Shown here one piece after another: positions 4,918 to 5,666 of a DNA stretch of 5,666 bases. Positions within the stretch are counted from its first letter, which is position 1. The number at the start of each line of letters is the position of its first letter. The notes beneath the pieces are model-generated. The model was not told where the DNA came from and searched no databases. It saw nothing but the letters and a program-made list of their open reading frames with translations. The position numbers were made by a program, and so were the translations under genes. The DNA is from Candidatus Heimdallarchaeota archaeon (GTDB taxonomy: Archaea; Asgardarchaeota; Heimdallarchaeia; Heimdallarchaeales; Kariarchaeaceae). Where the stretch lies: NCBI GenBank assembly GCA_021399405.1, contig JAAFKL010000312.1, positions 1 to 5,666 on the forward strand, in the 5' to 3' direction.

Positions 4918-5666
4918 TTGTTTGGTAAATTAAGAAAGGGAATGAATTCCATTCTTAAGAAAATTACTATAAAAGAATTGACTGAGAAGGATCTAGAACC
5001 TATTATTAAAGAACTGACTAATTTGATGATTCAAAATGAAGTTGGTGTGGCAGCGGCAGAGCAAATTGGAAAAAATTTGGAGACGGAATTGACCTCCCTG
5101 GAACATGCTCGGTTTAAAAATGCAACACCGGTAGTTAAGAAAGCACTAAGATCATCTATAATTTCGGTACTAGATAATCCTGATGTTCCAGAAATTGATA
5201 TTCTCGCACAAATTAAAGAAGCAAAAAATGAAAATCGACCATATATCATTTGTATGTTAGGTATTAATGGAACTGGTAAAACTACCACGATGGCTAAACT
5301 TGCAAAATTATTTCAAAAAAATAAATTATCCATTGTATTTGCAGCAGGAGATACATACAGGTCAGGTAGTATACAGCAATTAGGTAAACACGCAGATAAC
5401 TTAGGAATTAGGATGATTGCACATGATTATGGTGGTGATCCAGCAGCGGTTGCAATCGATGCAATTGATCACGCAGAATCTAAAGGGGTCGATGTTGTCA
5501 TGATAGACACCGCAGGTCGTATGCAAAATAATGTTAATCTTGTGAGAGAATTAGAAAAAGTAATTAGATTGTCTGAACCAGATTTGAAAATATTCGTAGG
5601 TGACTCACTTGCAGGAAACGATGTAATCAGACAAGCAAGTCAATTCAATAGTGATGTTGGAATAGA
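4918..5666 (+). CDS. ftsY: Signal recognition particle receptor FtsY (5' part, runs off the window)
   Basis: FtsY is the membrane-associated SRP receptor, a GTPase that pairs with SRP54 to deliver translating ribosomes to the Sec translocon. The window holds 249 codons and the 3' end is missing. The start MFGKLRKGMNSILKKI gives the short basic, amphipathic N-terminus of archaeal FtsY, without the long acidic A domain of Escherichia coli. The helical N domain covers about 18-105. The NG GTPase domain begins at YIICMLGINGTGKTTT (109-124), with the P-loop GINGTGKTTT at 115-124. The insertion-box motif DTYRSGSIQQL is at 145-155 (more often DTFRAAA or DTFRAGA), the G3 motif DTAGR at 197-201, and FVGDSLAGND at 226-235. 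The G4 motif TKxD should lie just beyond the window. Only two bases separate it from the prefoldin alpha stop, so the two are probably translationally coupled. Confidence 0.95.
   Translation, partial: MFGKLRKGMNSILKKITIKELTEKDLEPIIKELTNLMIQNEVGVAAAEQIGKNLETELTSLEHARFKNATPVVKKALRSSIISVLDNPDVPEIDILAQIKEAKNENRPYIICMLGINGTGKTTTMAKLAKLFQKNKLSIVFAAGDTYRSGSIQQLGKHADNLGIRMIAHDYGGDPAAVAIDAIDHAESKGVDVVMIDTAGRMQNNVNLVRELEKVIRLSEPDLKIFVGDSLAGNDVIRQASQFNSDVGI

Noticed and set aside
5031..5288. Minus-strand frame antisense to FtsY
   Set aside because: It is the complement of the FtsY N domain and P-loop coding region and shows no domain of its own.
1..5666. Search for CRISPR arrays, transposons, tRNA/rRNA genes or a defence cluster
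   Set aside because: By eye there are no spaced direct repeats, transposase motifs, terminal inverted repeats or structured RNA signatures. The genes are housekeeping except for the unknown membrane protein.

Overview
The window is a stretch of AT-rich chromosome (roughly a third G+C by eye) from an archaeon. Three things point to Archaea: an AMP phosphorylase of the archaeal type, the ribosomal protein eL20 (LX/L18a), which bacteria lack, and the run eL20 - prefoldin alpha - FtsY, an archaeal gene order for ribosome, chaperone and protein-targeting functions. A DegV-family protein, commoner in Firmicutes, and the low G+C would fit a mesophilic lineage such as an Asgard archaeon, but the lineage is an inference only.

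Layout from left to right. Positions 1-294 hold no intact gene, only a possible decayed membrane-anchor coding segment (about 73-213) and the promoter of the next gene. A HIT-family nucleotide hydrolase/transferase (295-690, +) faces AMP phosphorylase (709-2250, -) tail to tail across 18 bases. Next come a five-helix membrane protein of unknown function (2459-3034, -) and a DegV-family putative fatty-acid-binding protein (3172-4023, -). These three minus-strand genes are separated by 208 and 137 bases and probably have their own promoters. A 179-base divergent intergenic region then leads to the plus-strand cluster eL20 (4203-4469), prefoldin alpha (4484-4915) and FtsY (4918 to beyond the window), with gaps of only 14 and 2 bases, which is almost certainly one operon.

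The plus-strand operon belongs to protein synthesis and maturation: a large-subunit ribosomal protein, a subunit of the chaperone that holds nascent or unfolded chains, and the SRP receptor that docks ribosomes at the membrane. The left half concerns nucleotides: AMP phosphorylase feeds AMP ribose into the archaeal NMP-degradation route, and HIT enzymes commonly release AMP. A link between those two is suggestive only.

Two modes of translation start can be read. The first genes of transcripts have TATA-like boxes about 25-35 bases before the start codon and no Shine-Dalgarno sequence, suggesting leaderless or very short-leader mRNAs. The two operon-internal genes both start with TTG behind a Shine-Dalgarno-like purine motif. 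I saw no tRNA, rRNA, CRISPR array, insertion sequence or obvious new defence system. The least explained items are the membrane protein and the decayed segment at the left edge.
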